Origin: an uncultured Gammaproteobacteria bacterium
GTDB lineage: Bacteria; Pseudomonadota; Gammaproteobacteria; Arenicellales; JAANXG01
DNA: 64,000 nt
Direction of reading: 5' to 3'
Assembly: GCA_947258975.1 (NCBI GenBank)
Contig: CAMYKK010000008.1
Span: 48,925 to 112,924 of the forward strand
In this document: positions 54,560 to 63,956 of the stretch, one piece after another
Layout: the number at the start of each line of letters is the position of its first letter
Position numbering within the stretch: position 1 is the first letter of the stretch
Made by a program: the position numbers and the translations under genes
The notes under the pieces: model-generated
The model's input: the letters and a program-made list of their open reading frames with translations, nothing else
The model's database searches: none
Told to the model about the DNA's origin: nothing

Positions 54560-56641
54560 ATGCAGCAGATAGCACTTCCTTTTGATACGCGAAAAATCGG
54601 CGCCCTTGGCGTTGGCACGCCCATCCTGCTCGTTGTCATATTCGGCATGATGGTGGTGCCCCTTCCGCCGTTTCTTCTCGATGTATTCTTTACCTTCAAT
54701 ATATCACTCGCGCTGATCGTGCTGTTGATGGTTGTGTATACGAAACGGCCGTTAGAACTGTCCGTGTTCCCGACCGTCTTATTGATCACCACGCTGCTTC
54801 GCCTGGCCCTGAACATTGCATCTACGCGCGTTGTGCTGCTGCACGGCCATACCGGACCGGATGCCGCAGGCAAGGTCATCGAGGCGTTTGGACAATTTGT
54901 CGTGGGCGGTAACTACACCGTGGGTCTGGTGGTGTTCGCCATTTTGATCATCATCAATTTTGTAGTGGTCACCAAAGGGGCGGGGCGAATTTCCGAAGTC
55001 AGCGCACGATTCACGCTCGATGCGATGCCCGGAAAGCAGATGGCGATCGACGCCGACTTGAATGCTGGATTGATCACCCAGGAAGAGGCGGGGATGCGGC
55101 GCACGGAAATAAGTGAAGAAGCGGATTTTTACGGTTCCATGGACGGTGCCAGCAAGTTCGTTCGTGGCGATGCAATCGCGGGCCTGCTTATTCTGGTTAT
55201 CAATATACTGGGTGGCTTAGCGATAGGAACGCTCCAGCACGATCTTTCGCTGGCAACCGCGGCGCAGTACTACACGTTATTGACCATTGGGGACGGTCTG
55301 GTAGCGCAGATTCCGGCGCTACTGCTCTCGACATCCGCCGCCATGGTGGTGAGCCGAGTCTCTACTAGTCACGATATCGGCCAACAGATTGTCACGCAGC
55401 TTTTTCAAAATCCCAAGGCCTTGTACGTCACCGCCGGGGTGATGGGATTCATGGGGACGATCCCGGGGATGCCGCACGTTGCGTTCCTGACTTTGGCCGC
55501 GATTTCTGCGGGATCGGCCTATATGTTGGAACAGAAAACGAAGACGTTGCTTGCCCCGGAGCAGGCGGTGCCCACCGAAGCGCCGCAGGAGACACGGGAA
55601 TTGGGATGGGATGACGTCTTGCCGGTCGACAGTATCGGCCTCGAGGTGGGGTACCGTCTTATTCCTCTGGTGGATCGCAAGCAGGGCGGAGAACTGATGG
55701 ATCGTATAAAAGGGGTGCGTAAGAAATTGACTCAGGAGTTGGGTTTTCTGATTCCCGCAGTACACATTCGCGACAACCTAGAACTCAATCCGAACGCCTA
55801 CCGGGTGACGTTCATGGGCGTTGTCGTAGGCGAGTCCGAGATTCATCCTGAGCGCGATATGGCGATCAATCCTGGAAAGTCGTATGGAGAAATTCAGGGC
55901 GTGAAAGACAAGGATCCGGCGTTCGGACTCGAATCCGTGTGGATCGAGCGCAATCAGCGCGAGCGTGCGCAAAGTCTCGGATATACGGTGGTGGATGCCA
56001 GCACCGTCGTCGCCACCCACCTCTCCCACCTGCTGCAGCAGCATGCCCACGAACTGCTAGGCCGGGAGGAAACGCAGAAGCTGCTGGAGAACCTCGGCAA
56101 ATCGGCGCCCAAACTGGTTGAAGAACTGGTGCCCAAGACCTTGGCGTTGGGGGTAGTGGTAAAGGTTCTACAGAATCTTCTGGCCGAGAAAGTTTCGATC
56201 CGGGATATTCGCACTATCGCCGAATCCTTGGCGGAACACGCGGGGAGGAGTCAAGAACCCGGCGTTTTGACGGCGTTTGTCCGCGCCCGGCTGGGGCGCG
56301 CGATAGTGCAGGATATCTTCGGTGTGGCTGCGGAGCTGCCGGTGATCACCTTGAGTCCGGAGCTGGAACAAATCTTGCTTCAGACTATAAAGATGGTGGA
56401 CGACGAGCACGGCGCCGCCGGATTCGAGCCGGGATTGGCGGATCGCATCCACCGCTCCCTGACACAGACTGCGCAGCGTCAGATGGCGAATGGTCACCCG
56501 GTGGTACTTCTGGTGGCGCCCAATCTGCGCCCTGTATTGACGCAGTTTGTGCGCCACACCATTTCGGAATTGCGCGTGTTGGCGTTTAACGAGATTCCGG
56601 AACAGAAGCAGATACGCATAGTAGGCACGATCGGAGCATGA
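54560..56641 (+). CDS. flhA: FlhA, export-gate protein
   Basis: The 693-residue product has about eight membrane helices in the first 310 residues. The conserved cytoplasmic loop KGAGRISEVSARFTLDAMPGKQMAIDADLNAGLITQEEAGMRRTEISEEADFYGSMDGASKFVRGDAIAGLLI lies at about 135-205. The large cytoplasmic domain (about 350-693) forms the nonameric ring that receives chaperone-substrate complexes. AGGAG precedes the ATG. Confidence 0.98.
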   Translation: MQQIALPFDTRKIGALGVGTPILLVVIFGMMVVPLPPFLLDVFFTFNISLALIVLLMVVYTKRPLELSVFPTVLLITTLLRLALNIASTRVVLLHGHTGPDAAGKVIEAFGQFVVGGNYTVGLVVFAILIIINFVVVTKGAGRISEVSARFTLDAMPGKQMAIDADLNAGLITQEEAGMRRTEISEEADFYGSMDGASKFVRGDAIAGLLILVINILGGLAIGTLQHDLSLATAAQYYTLLTIGDGLVAQIPALLLSTSAAMVVSRVSTSHDIGQQIVTQLFQNPKALYVTAGVMGFMGTIPGMPHVAFLTLAAISAGSAYMLEQKTKTLLAPEQAVPTEAPQETRELGWDDVLPVDSIGLEVGYRLIPLVDRKQGGELMDRIKGVRKKLTQELGFLIPAVHIRDNLELNPNAYRVTFMGVVVGESEIHPERDMAINPGKSYGEIQGVKDKDPAFGLESVWIERNQRERAQSLGYTVVDASTVVATHLSHLLQQHAHELLGREETQKLLENLGKSAPKLVEELVPKTLALGVVVKVLQNLLAEKVSIRDIRTIAESLAEHAGRSQEPGVLTAFVRARLGRAIVQDIFGVAAELPVITLSPELEQILLQTIKMVDDEHGAAGFEPGLADRIHRSLTQTAQRQMANGHPVVLLVAPNLRPVLTQFVRHTISELRVLAFNEIPEQKQIRIVGTIGA

Positions 56642-56716
56642 TGCCACGCCGTCGCGGCAACAGTTGGAGAGATCGCTGTGCGATGAAAGTACGATGCACG
56701 ATAACGGGGGATTGAC

Positions 56717-58030
56717 GTGAAGATTAAGAGGTTCTTTGCTTCAGATATACGCGAGGCGATCCGCCAGGTACGGGATGAGCAGGGGCCTGAGGCCGTAATT
56801 CTGTCCAACACGTCGGTAGAAGGCGGTGTAGAGATCGTTGCGGCGGTCGATTACGACGAGAATCTCGTCCAGGATCTGGTACCACATCTGGCTGCCGGCA
56901 AAGACCCCGGGCCGAAAGCCGACAAACCCGACGCTCAGACTGCGGCGAACGAGAAGACGGTGCCCGTCCGGACGAAGTTCGCGCACAACAGTGCCCCAGA
57001 CGCCACCACATCCGGTGCCGGTGATACGGAGCGTAGCGTCTGGTCGCAGGAGCCCACGCTGATCGCGATGCGAAGACAAATCGATGATCTGCGTAATCTT
57101 CTGGAGCATCAGTTGTCGGGACTGGCGTGGGGTTCTGCCGCCCGCAGCAATCCAACGCGGACGCGATTGTTGCACATCATGCTCGAGACGGGATTCAGTC
57201 CCAGATTGTGTATGGAGATCGCCGAGCAAATACCCACCGGTTGCGAGTTTGCGAGCGCGCGCCGGCGGGCGCTCGCTTTGCTCGCTCATCGAGTGAAAGT
57301 CTGGGATGAAGACATTGTGGAACGGGGTGGCGCCATCGCGCTGGTTGGGCCCACCGGCGTCGGAAAGACGACAACGATTGCCAAACTTGCGGCGCGTTTC
57401 TCGTTACGTCACGGAGTCGAAAATGTTGTCTTGATCACCAGCGACAATTACCGGGTCGGGGCCTACGAACAGCTGCGGACCTATGCGTGTTTGTTGGACA
57501 TCCCCCTGCATGTTGCCCGGGACAGTCTGCAACTGCGCGAAATTCTGGATCGTGTGGACCCCAGATCCCTGGTGTTGATCGATACGCAGGGTATCAGTCA
57601 GCGGGCCAAGTCTATCGGTCATCAATTGAAATTCCTGTCGAACGTCTCAGATAGGCTGAGCACGTTTCTGGTCATGTCGGCAGCCGCTGAACCCGCGGTA
57701 TTGAACGAGATTGCGCACGTGTTCGGTGCGGTGGACTTATCCGGCTGCATCCTCACCAAACTGGACGAGGCCGCCTCCCTGGGAGGGGCGCTCAGTGTCC
57801 TGATTCAGCGCCAATTGCCGGTTGCCTTCGTCAGCAGCGGACAGCGGGTTCCGGAAGATCTGGAGATCGCACGGGGTTATAGACTGATCACCCGCAGTGT
57901 GGTGGTCCGCCAGTACCATAGACGGTATCTGGCGAATCACGAATTGAATAACGAAAAACAGCAATCAGACGACCTAACCCGCCATGTTGCGATGGCGACT
58001 GCTTTCAGGAGGGCTTACTCGGGTGCTTAA
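56717..58030 (+). CDS. flhF: FlhF, SRP-type GTPase for polar flagellum placement
   Basis: The 437-residue product has an N-terminal basic region (MKIKRFFASDIREAIRQVRDEQGPEAVILSN), a variable linker and the NG GTPase domain: P-loop GPTGVGKTTT near 211-220, LITSDNYRVGAYEQLRTYACLLDIPLHVA, LVLIDTQGISQR (G3) and LTKLDEAASLGGALS (G4). FlhF marks the pole and recruits FliF. The start is GTG 56717. The end overlaps fleN by eight bases. Confidence 0.97.
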   Translation: MKIKRFFASDIREAIRQVRDEQGPEAVILSNTSVEGGVEIVAAVDYDENLVQDLVPHLAAGKDPGPKADKPDAQTAANEKTVPVRTKFAHNSAPDATTSGAGDTERSVWSQEPTLIAMRRQIDDLRNLLEHQLSGLAWGSAARSNPTRTRLLHIMLETGFSPRLCMEIAEQIPTGCEFASARRRALALLAHRVKVWDEDIVERGGAIALVGPTGVGKTTTIAKLAARFSLRHGVENVVLITSDNYRVGAYEQLRTYACLLDIPLHVARDSLQLREILDRVDPRSLVLIDTQGISQRAKSIGHQLKFLSNVSDRLSTFLVMSAAAEPAVLNEIAHVFGAVDLSGCILTKLDEAASLGGALSVLIQRQLPVAFVSSGQRVPEDLEIARGYRLITRSVVVRQYHRRYLANHELNNEKQQSDDLTRHVAMATAFRRAYSGA

Positions 58031-58910
58031 ATCGAACGGAAATTGTGACCAGGCCGAGGGGTTGCGACGCATAACTCGCGCCAAGACAACGCAGGTGCTG
58101 GCTATCACCAGCGGCAAAGGCGGAGTTGGGAAAACCAGCGTTTCGGTAAACCTGGGCGTGGCGATATCACGAAGCGGAAAGTCGGTCATGATTATGGACG
58201 CTGATCTCGGGCTCGCGAACGTCGATATACTTCTGGGGCTTCAGCCCCGCTTCAACCTGTCACACGTCATCGACCAGAAATGCAGGATGCGGGATGTCAT
58301 TGTCCAAGGTCCCGCAGGAATCAGAGTCGTCCCCGGCTCATCAGGAATTATGAAAATGGCCTCGCTCGGTGCGGCACAGCAAGCGGCGTTGATCAATGCC
58401 TTCAACGATGTGGGTGGCGATCTGGACGTATTGCTGGTGGATACTTCGGCGGGCATCAGTGAGTCCGTGTTTGCCTTTGTCCGCGCCTGCCAGGAGGTGA
58501 TCGTGGTTGTTTGTGACGAGCCCGCATCCATTACCGACTCGTATGCATTGATTAAGGTGCTAAGCCGTGACTACGACATCAACCGGTTTCACATCCTGCC
58601 CAACATGGTTCCGTCGGTTCACAAGGGGCGCGAACTTTTTACCAAGCTAACGAGGGTGACCGACCGCTATCTCGATGTAGTGCTTGACTTCATGGGAGTA
58701 ATACCGGAAGACGACTACGTTAAGAAGGCGATTCAGGAACAGCAGAGTGTTGTCGAGCGGTTTCCTGGGAGCAGGTCCGCAATGGCCTTCCGGCGACTTG
58801 CCAAGGAAACGGACTGCTGGACGCAGACCAACCGGCCTAACGGTCACTTTCAATTCTTCCTTGATCGACTGATCCGTACTGATGTTGATGACGGGGGCCT
58901 CGGCGAATGA
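58023..58910 (+). CDS. fleN: FleN/FlhG, MinD-like ATPase controlling flagellar number
   Basis: The 295-residue product has the deviant Walker A motif ITSGKGGVGKTSVSVNLG near 29-46, MIMDADLGLANVDILLGL (Walker A') and LLVDTSAGISESVFAFV (Walker B region). FleN limits flagella to one per pole by inhibiting FleQ and FlhF. I use GTG 58023 with AGGAGG ten bases upstream; this overlaps the flhF stop. The stop overlaps the fliA start (ATGA). Confidence 0.96.
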   Translation: MLKSNGNCDQAEGLRRITRAKTTQVLAITSGKGGVGKTSVSVNLGVAISRSGKSVMIMDADLGLANVDILLGLQPRFNLSHVIDQKCRMRDVIVQGPAGIRVVPGSSGIMKMASLGAAQQAALINAFNDVGGDLDVLLVDTSAGISESVFAFVRACQEVIVVVCDEPASITDSYALIKVLSRDYDINRFHILPNMVPSVHKGRELFTKLTRVTDRYLDVVLDFMGVIPEDDYVKKAIQEQQSVVERFPGSRSAMAFRRLAKETDCWTQTNRPNGHFQFFLDRLIRTDVDDGGLGE

Positions 58911-59620
58911 CAGGAGTCGCGGCCTACGCATCGTCAACGGCGGGGAATCAACTCGATATCATGGAACACGCGGGGTTGGTCAAGCGTGTAGCGAACCACA
59001 TGATAAGCAGGTTGCCTGCAGACGTGCAGATAGACGACCTTATTCAGGCCGGATTGATTGCGCTGATGGAAGCCGCAAAGCAGTATGATCCTTCCCAGGG
59101 CGCGAGTTTTGAGACCTACGCCACCATTCGTGTGCGTGGGGCGATGCTGGACGAGGTTCGGCACAACAACTGGGCGCCGCGTTCGGTGTTCCGCAAAGCG
59201 CGATTGCTCGCGGGCGCGGTGCGTGATGTCGAGAACAAACATGGCCGCGATGCACGGCCCGCGGAGATAGCCGAGGCTTTGAACGTCACACTGGACGAGT
59301 ACTATCAAATGCTCTCCGAGGCGAATTGCCACGCGGTATTGAGCATAGACGCCTCGGGTTGTTTAGAGTACGAATCGGATCGAGATCCTGATCCCTCTCA
59401 GGAGATCGAGGACCACCAATTCAAACATGCGCTCGCCGAGCAGATATCCGATCTGCCGGAACGCGAGCGCCTGGTGCTGGCGCTTTACTACGATGAGGAA
59501 CTCAACTTGCGGGAAATCGGCGAGGTGTTGGGGGTGAGTGAATCCCGGGTCTGCCAGATACATAGTCAGGCCACGCTGCGTCTGCGTGCCCGTATGGAAG
59601 AATGGTTCGATCGAAATTGA
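58907..59620 (+). CDS. fliA: FliA, sigma-28
   Basis: The 237-residue product has region 2 (LPADVQIDDLIQAGLIALMEAAKQYDPSQGASFETYATIRVRGAMLDEVRHNNWAPRSVFR) and region 4 (LPERERLVLALYYDEELNLREIGEVLGVSESRVCQIHSQATLRLRARM) intact. It recognises the promoters at 11980, 14091 and 31866 and is held by FlgM. It ends the flhA-flhF-fleN-fliA run with a 4-bp ATGA overlap to fleN. Confidence 0.98.
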   Translation: MTGVAAYASSTAGNQLDIMEHAGLVKRVANHMISRLPADVQIDDLIQAGLIALMEAAKQYDPSQGASFETYATIRVRGAMLDEVRHNNWAPRSVFRKARLLAGAVRDVENKHGRDARPAEIAEALNVTLDEYYQMLSEANCHAVLSIDASGCLEYESDRDPDPSQEIEDHQFKHALAEQISDLPERERLVLALYYDEELNLREIGEVLGVSESRVCQIHSQATLRLRARMEEWFDRN

Positions 59621-59691
59621 TGGCATGAATATTGCAATCAATTATAATTAACACTTTCAACGGTGAACGCTATTTGTGAAACCCATCTGTC

Positions 59692-59880
59692 ATGAGCGAC
59701 ATTCGTGATATTAAGCCGCTGGGTCCGTCCTGGCCCGTGACACCGGCGGACAAGGACAAAGCAAAGGATAAGCAACAGGGCCGCCGAGAGCCCCGGCCCG
59801 GACCCAATGGCGATGAATCTTCGGCGGACCAGGGCAGCGGGAGCGATAACGCACCCGGAAAAATAGACGAGTACGCATAG
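59692..59880 (+). CDS. Small charged protein, DIRDIKPLGPSWP type
   Basis: The 62-residue product reads MSDIRDIKPLGPSWPV, then a Lys/Gln/Arg/Pro/Asp-rich disordered middle and the end KIDEYA. I recall similar short proteins beside DUF2802 genes in other flagellated Gammaproteobacteria, but cannot confirm it here. The stop abuts the DUF2802 ATG without a gap, so the two are co-translated. A TATAAT sequence at 59643-59648, with TTGATG 19 bp before it, may be a housekeeping promoter. Function unknown. Confidence 0.7.
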   Translation: MSDIRDIKPLGPSWPVTPADKDKAKDKQQGRREPRPGPNGDESSADQGSGSDNAPGKIDEYA

Positions 59881-60303
59881 ATGATGGATCTCGCAGGATA
59901 CACATTGAACCTGGCACCGTTCATTCTGTTTATCGGGGTAGTGGCTCTGATCGTGCTGCAGATGGTCTGGGGTTCCCATTATCGCAATGAGATGGCCTGC
60001 CAGAAACTGCGTCTTGAACATCTCGAGAAGAGGTTGGTGGCCGCTCAGAAAGACAAGGAAAAACTGCACCGGGGATTGTCTGATATGAAACGCCGCCAAC
60101 TGCAGAGCGACGCGCGTAACACCTCCGCGTATCGCGGTGACCGGACAGACCTCACCTACGAGTTGGCCGTTAAGCTCGCGCGTAGCGGTGTAGCGGTGGA
60201 GGAGTTGGCGGAAACCTGCGGTTTGACCAGAGGCGAAGCGGAGTTGTTGTCCCTGGCCAATGGTACGCGACGCGGCACGCCATTTAACTACAAGCAGACC
60301 TGA
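59881..60303 (+). CDS. DUF2802 membrane-anchored protein
   Basis: The 140-residue product has one N-terminal membrane helix (about 10-30, LAPFILFIGVVALIVLQMVW), a coiled coil (about 35-75, LRLEHLEKRLVAAQKDKEKLHRGLSDMKRR) and a C-terminal helix-turn-helix-like domain (LTYELAVKLARSGVAVEELAETCGLTRGEAELLSLANG) typical of DUF2802. In Pseudomonas a DUF2802 gene follows cheW at the end of the chemotaxis block; here it follows fliA and the small protein directly. Role unknown. Confidence 0.85.
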   Translation: MMDLAGYTLNLAPFILFIGVVALIVLQMVWGSHYRNEMACQKLRLEHLEKRLVAAQKDKEKLHRGLSDMKRRQLQSDARNTSAYRGDRTDLTYELAVKLARSGVAVEELAETCGLTRGEAELLSLANGTRRGTPFNYKQT

Positions 60304-60345
60304 ATTCGGCTTTCAACGAGATCGGGAACAGGAACTACGTCTCCA

Positions 60346-61314
60346 ATGGATAACTTGAATCGACCATTGATCGATTTTCTTAAACCGCGCAATCATTTGG
60401 GCACGCTGATGGTTAGTGATGGCGTCACCATGTTCGACGATGCGGTCACGGACGAACTTCACGAAATATCAAGGAAGTTGCAACCATCGGTGCTGCGCAG
60501 CTTGAGAATATCCAACGCGTTGCAGATTACTCTGGAATTAGAGCGGGTGCTGCATTTGTTTTCACGAGAGGTGTCCGCCTACGTTCCCCATGAGAGCCTG
60601 GTTTACGAGAATCCGGATGCGGATATTTATATGGAGTTCGGAGACAAGGCCGCTAACAGCTGTCAATATGAACTTGTTGTTGCTGACAACAACATTGGGA
60701 GCATCATGATTACGCGGCATCAACCCTTCGATGAATGCGCGATCAAGGAATTCGAAACACTGCTGTGCAGCCTGATATATCCCCTGCTGAATTCGTTGTT
60801 GTTCCGAGATGCGGTTGAGTCAGCGCATCGCGATCCCCTTACAAAAACACTGAATCGCTCTGCCATGCTGACCTATGTGACACGAGAAATCGATCTAGCC
60901 AAGAGGCAGAATTCTCCGCTGTCATTACTGTTGATCGATCTGGACAACTTCAAATCCGTCAACGACAGTTACGGCCACTCCGTGGGTGATACAGTCATAC
61001 AGCATATCTCGCACCGATTTCTGAGCTGTATAAGAAAGAGTGATCTGCTGTTTCGCTACGGTGGGGATGAGTTTACCGTGCTGATGAGCAGCACGGAAAT
61101 TCAGCAGGCGGTCATTGTGGTGAAACGTATTCTGCGCAGCGTCCGTGAACCGGTGTCGGCGAGCGGTCCTGGACGATTCAATTTGACCGCCAGCGTCGGC
61201 GTCGCCGCCTTATGCCCCGAGGATAATTATGCGGGTCTGGTGAAACGTGCGGATGGTGCCATGTATCGTGCGAAGACCGGTGGTGGGGACAGCTTCCAGA
61301 TAGCCGGGAGCTGA
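60346..61314 (+). CDS. Diguanylate cyclase (GGDEF) with a GAF-like N-terminus
   Basis: The 322-residue product has an N-terminal region (about 55-160) that looks GAF-like, followed by a GGDEF domain (about 165-320). The active-site motif FRYGGDEF is intact near 238-245, and the product-inhibition site RKSD lies five residues before GGDEF. DLDNFKSVNDSYGHSVGD (metal and substrate loop) is present. It should make c-di-GMP in the cytoplasm. It is 42 bp downstream of the DUF2802 gene and probably in the same unit. Confidence 0.92.
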   Translation: MDNLNRPLIDFLKPRNHLGTLMVSDGVTMFDDAVTDELHEISRKLQPSVLRSLRISNALQITLELERVLHLFSREVSAYVPHESLVYENPDADIYMEFGDKAANSCQYELVVADNNIGSIMITRHQPFDECAIKEFETLLCSLIYPLLNSLLFRDAVESAHRDPLTKTLNRSAMLTYVTREIDLAKRQNSPLSLLLIDLDNFKSVNDSYGHSVGDTVIQHISHRFLSCIRKSDLLFRYGGDEFTVLMSSTEIQQAVIVVKRILRSVREPVSASGPGRFNLTASVGVAALCPEDNYAGLVKRADGAMYRAKTGGGDSFQIAGS

Positions 61315-61333
61315 AGATGGTGTGATACGTGAG

Positions 61334-62926
61334 TTAGTCAGCGGAGGTTTTTACTTGATTTCGACCGTTTTCCTTCGCTCGATAGAGCGCGGCATCGGCG
61401 CGGGATAACATGGCTTCCGCGGTATCCTGAGGTTGAAAGCTCGTGATCCCCGCTGAAACAGTTATCTGGACCGTGTTGCCACGATATCGAAAGTCGCTGT
61501 CCGCGATGCATTTGCGTATGTCTTCCGCTAGATGCTGGGCTCCGGCCAAGTCGGTCTCCGGCAATAAGCAAACGAATTCCTCACCCCCATAACGAGCGGT
61601 GAAATCGGTGTTCCGCTGCCGTTTACCGAGTAGAGTGCTGACGACTTTCAAGACCTTGTCCCCGGCCTGGTGCCCGTAGGCGTCGTTGACTTTCTTGAAG
61701 TGATCTAGATCCCATACGATCAAAGAAAAGGGCACACCGTAGCGTGCGCAACGGTTGACTTCTTGTTCGAGCTGTTGATCAAGCGCCGCGCGATTATGTA
61801 GCTTGGTAAGCGGGTCGAGCAAAGCTCTGGCCCTTTCTTGAGTGACCTGCACGCGTAACTTAGAGGCTTCGTTTTCAAGTTCGTCCATGCGATTCAATAA
61901 TCTTGTGATTTCGCTCTGCGTTTTGCTTGACGCTTCCTCCTGTTTGGAAATACCGGTAGCGATCGACACCTCAATAGTCTCCAGATGAGACTGAACTGAT
62001 CGTTTGAGAAGTGAAATGTCGATTTCTGAATCCAGGGAATATTGAATATTTTTTAGATTGGATCGAACCGAGTCGCCCATGCTTCTGGTGTTGTCCGCGG
62101 CCTCTGTATTGCGTTTTGCGTATAGCGCCACGTGTTGTTCAATGTCCTTGAGTTTATCGGTGATACCGAGTAGAAACTTGTGAATCTCGGCGGCCTGTTC
62201 GCGCACGATCCGGCGGGTATTCACGCTAAGGGATAGAAATTCCTTGAGCGTGTTCGGGAAATCATCCTCGCTGAGTCCACTTTGCAGGGCCTGCTTGATT
62301 TTTAGCGTATCCTCGCTCAGCGCGTGTGGAACGGGAAGGGTCTCCAAGACCTCGAGCAATACCTTGTTAACGTCATGTCCGTCGTTTTTTTCGATGGCCG
62401 GTTCCGCAACTTTTAGTTCTGTGTGTCGGCAAACGAAACCGTGAATTGCTTTGGCTAAGTCGTCCATGATTACCTTTTGGGATTCCGCAGATCGGATGGC
62501 GCCTACCGCTCTCTTGAACTTGTGATGGGAATCTGCCGGCAGCAGGTCATAATGTTTAAGGCGGTCGAGAAGACAGATCAGTGAGCGGGTGTTGGCGACC
62601 AGTGCAGCCTGTGATGCAGTCCCGTCGACTTCAGGAACGGAACGTGGAATGGGACGGCTGGCGAGTCCGGATAGACTATCCAGACGCTCGGAAAGCTCCC
62701 GCAAGTCGCCGCCTTCCCGGATATTTGCGCGTAGGCTTTCGAGCTGTGCATCCAGTCCCGGATCGCCTTCCTGGATTAACAAGGAAAGCCGCGACACGCC
62801 GCGTTTCAGTATTTCCTCGATCTCGCGCCACTGGTCTTCCGCCAGTGTCGCATCGCGAAGCAGTGTCCGGTATTTGTCTTCCCAGTCGGTCTCCGGAGGT
62901 GGTTGTGGTTCTATCTGTCTGGCCAT
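61334..62926 (-). CDS. GGDEF protein with a long helical N-terminal domain
   Basis: The product is 530 residues from ATG 62926 (MARQIEPQPPPETDWEDKYRTLL); a longer open frame to 63088 is unlikely. About 360 residues are mostly helical and of unknown type, ending in a coiled coil (about 325-365). The C-terminal GGDEF domain carries ARYGGEEF, the accepted GGEEF variant, with an RNTD inhibitory site and WDLDHFKKVNDAYGHQAGD. Diguanylate cyclase activity is likely; the input signal is unknown. The gene converges on the preceding GGDEF gene with a 19-bp gap. Just upstream, GGTGCC-GA-GGCACC near 62942-62955 forms an inverted repeat. Confidence 0.88.
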   Translation of the reverse strand: MARQIEPQPPPETDWEDKYRTLLRDATLAEDQWREIEEILKRGVSRLSLLIQEGDPGLDAQLESLRANIREGGDLRELSERLDSLSGLASRPIPRSVPEVDGTASQAALVANTRSLICLLDRLKHYDLLPADSHHKFKRAVGAIRSAESQKVIMDDLAKAIHGFVCRHTELKVAEPAIEKNDGHDVNKVLLEVLETLPVPHALSEDTLKIKQALQSGLSEDDFPNTLKEFLSLSVNTRRIVREQAAEIHKFLLGITDKLKDIEQHVALYAKRNTEAADNTRSMGDSVRSNLKNIQYSLDSEIDISLLKRSVQSHLETIEVSIATGISKQEEASSKTQSEITRLLNRMDELENEASKLRVQVTQERARALLDPLTKLHNRAALDQQLEQEVNRCARYGVPFSLIVWDLDHFKKVNDAYGHQAGDKVLKVVSTLLGKRQRNTDFTARYGGEEFVCLLPETDLAGAQHLAEDIRKCIADSDFRYRGNTVQITVSAGITSFQPQDTAEAMLSRADAALYRAKENGRNQVKTSAD

Positions 62927-63115
62927 AAGTTGCTCTAATGGGGTGCCGAGGCACCGCATACGGCTTCTGTTCCAAGTGTAGTCAAAATTATTGCTCGGTG
63001 TATCCGGGTCCTGACACGTACTGCCTGCAGACCGCAATGCGCAGGGACACCTTTGATTTGCTATGCTCGATAGGGAGTACTCACACACACTGTTGATGAG
63101 TCGTTTGCGGTGCAG

Positions 63116-63907
63116 ATGATGGGATCGTTCAGAAAATCGGCGTTGCTGCTACTGGTGGCACTCACACAGGGGGTAGCAGTGGCGGGCGACATCCACACCG
63201 TCGAACTGAAGTACCGACAGGCGGAACAATTGATACCGGTGCTGCGACCGTTGCTGGCGCCGGGTGAAGCCATCAGCGGGAGCGGCGGGACCTTAGCTGT
63301 GCGCGGGTCGCCGCAGACCCTTGCGCAGTTGCGGGACTTGATTGCCAGCCTGGACCGGGTGCCACGGAATCTGCAGATTACGGTACGCCAGGTTCCGGCG
63401 CGTCGGTCGAGCAGCGGTGGGTCTCATTGGCGCGGTAATGCGGAACGCCTTCGCCCCGATATCCGGCGTTTACAAACCCATGAACGTTCGCTCCATGCGT
63501 ACCGGGTTACGGTCACGGAAGGGCAGCCGGTCTCGATCTTTACGCGGTTGCGAGGCGCCGACGTTGAATTCGACGTGCTGGTGGCGGCTTATCCCATCCT
63601 GGTCCGTAGTACCGCGTACGATTCGCCACCCGAATCCGGGTTCTCCGCCATCGCACACGTTGTCGATGACGACGTCCTGTTGGACATATACACACTGAAA
63701 GAAACGACTTCGGGGTGGAACGTCGCGCATTCCGTGGAGTCTAGTGAAGTTCGCACCCGTGCAAGGATAAAGCCCGGAGAGTGGCTGGACCTGGGTGGTG
63801 TGGACACGTCCTACGCCATCACCGCTGCTCCATCCACCGGCAAAACCGTTCGCACCGGGAACCGAGGTACGACAGTTGCCGTGAAGGTCGAGGTGTTGGA
63901 CGACTAG
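63116..63907 (+). CDS. Exported secretin N-domain-like protein
   Basis: The product is 263 residues from ATG 63116. A Sec signal peptide (KSALLLLVALTQGVAVAGD) is followed by one secretin short-N-domain-like unit: DIHTVELKYRQAEQLIPVLRPLLAPGEAISGSGGTLAVRGSPQTLAQLRDLIASLDRVPRNLQITVRQ. The remaining 170 residues have beta-rich character but no secretin pore domain, so it is not a full secretin. It is probably periplasmic; partner unknown. It is divergent from the GGDEF gene at 61334-62926. Confidence 0.75.
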   Translation: MMGSFRKSALLLLVALTQGVAVAGDIHTVELKYRQAEQLIPVLRPLLAPGEAISGSGGTLAVRGSPQTLAQLRDLIASLDRVPRNLQITVRQVPARRSSSGGSHWRGNAERLRPDIRRLQTHERSLHAYRVTVTEGQPVSIFTRLRGADVEFDVLVAAYPILVRSTAYDSPPESGFSAIAHVVDDDVLLDIYTLKETTSGWNVAHSVESSEVRTRARIKPGEWLDLGGVDTSYAITAAPSTGKTVRTGNRGTTVAVKVEVLDD

Positions 63908-63929
63908 ACATAATGTTTTGACCTGCCCA

Positions 63930-63956
63930 TCTCAACATGCGTGGATTATGTTGAGA
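63930..63956. repeat. 9-bp inverted repeat after the last complete gene
   Basis: TCTCAACAT and ATGTTGAGA flank a 9-base spacer 22 bp after the preceding stop. No T-run follows, so it may be an operator or a weak terminator. The window ends with GAGAGGG and an ATG at 63998-64000, probably the start of the next gene, whose identity cannot be read. Confidence 0.5.
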
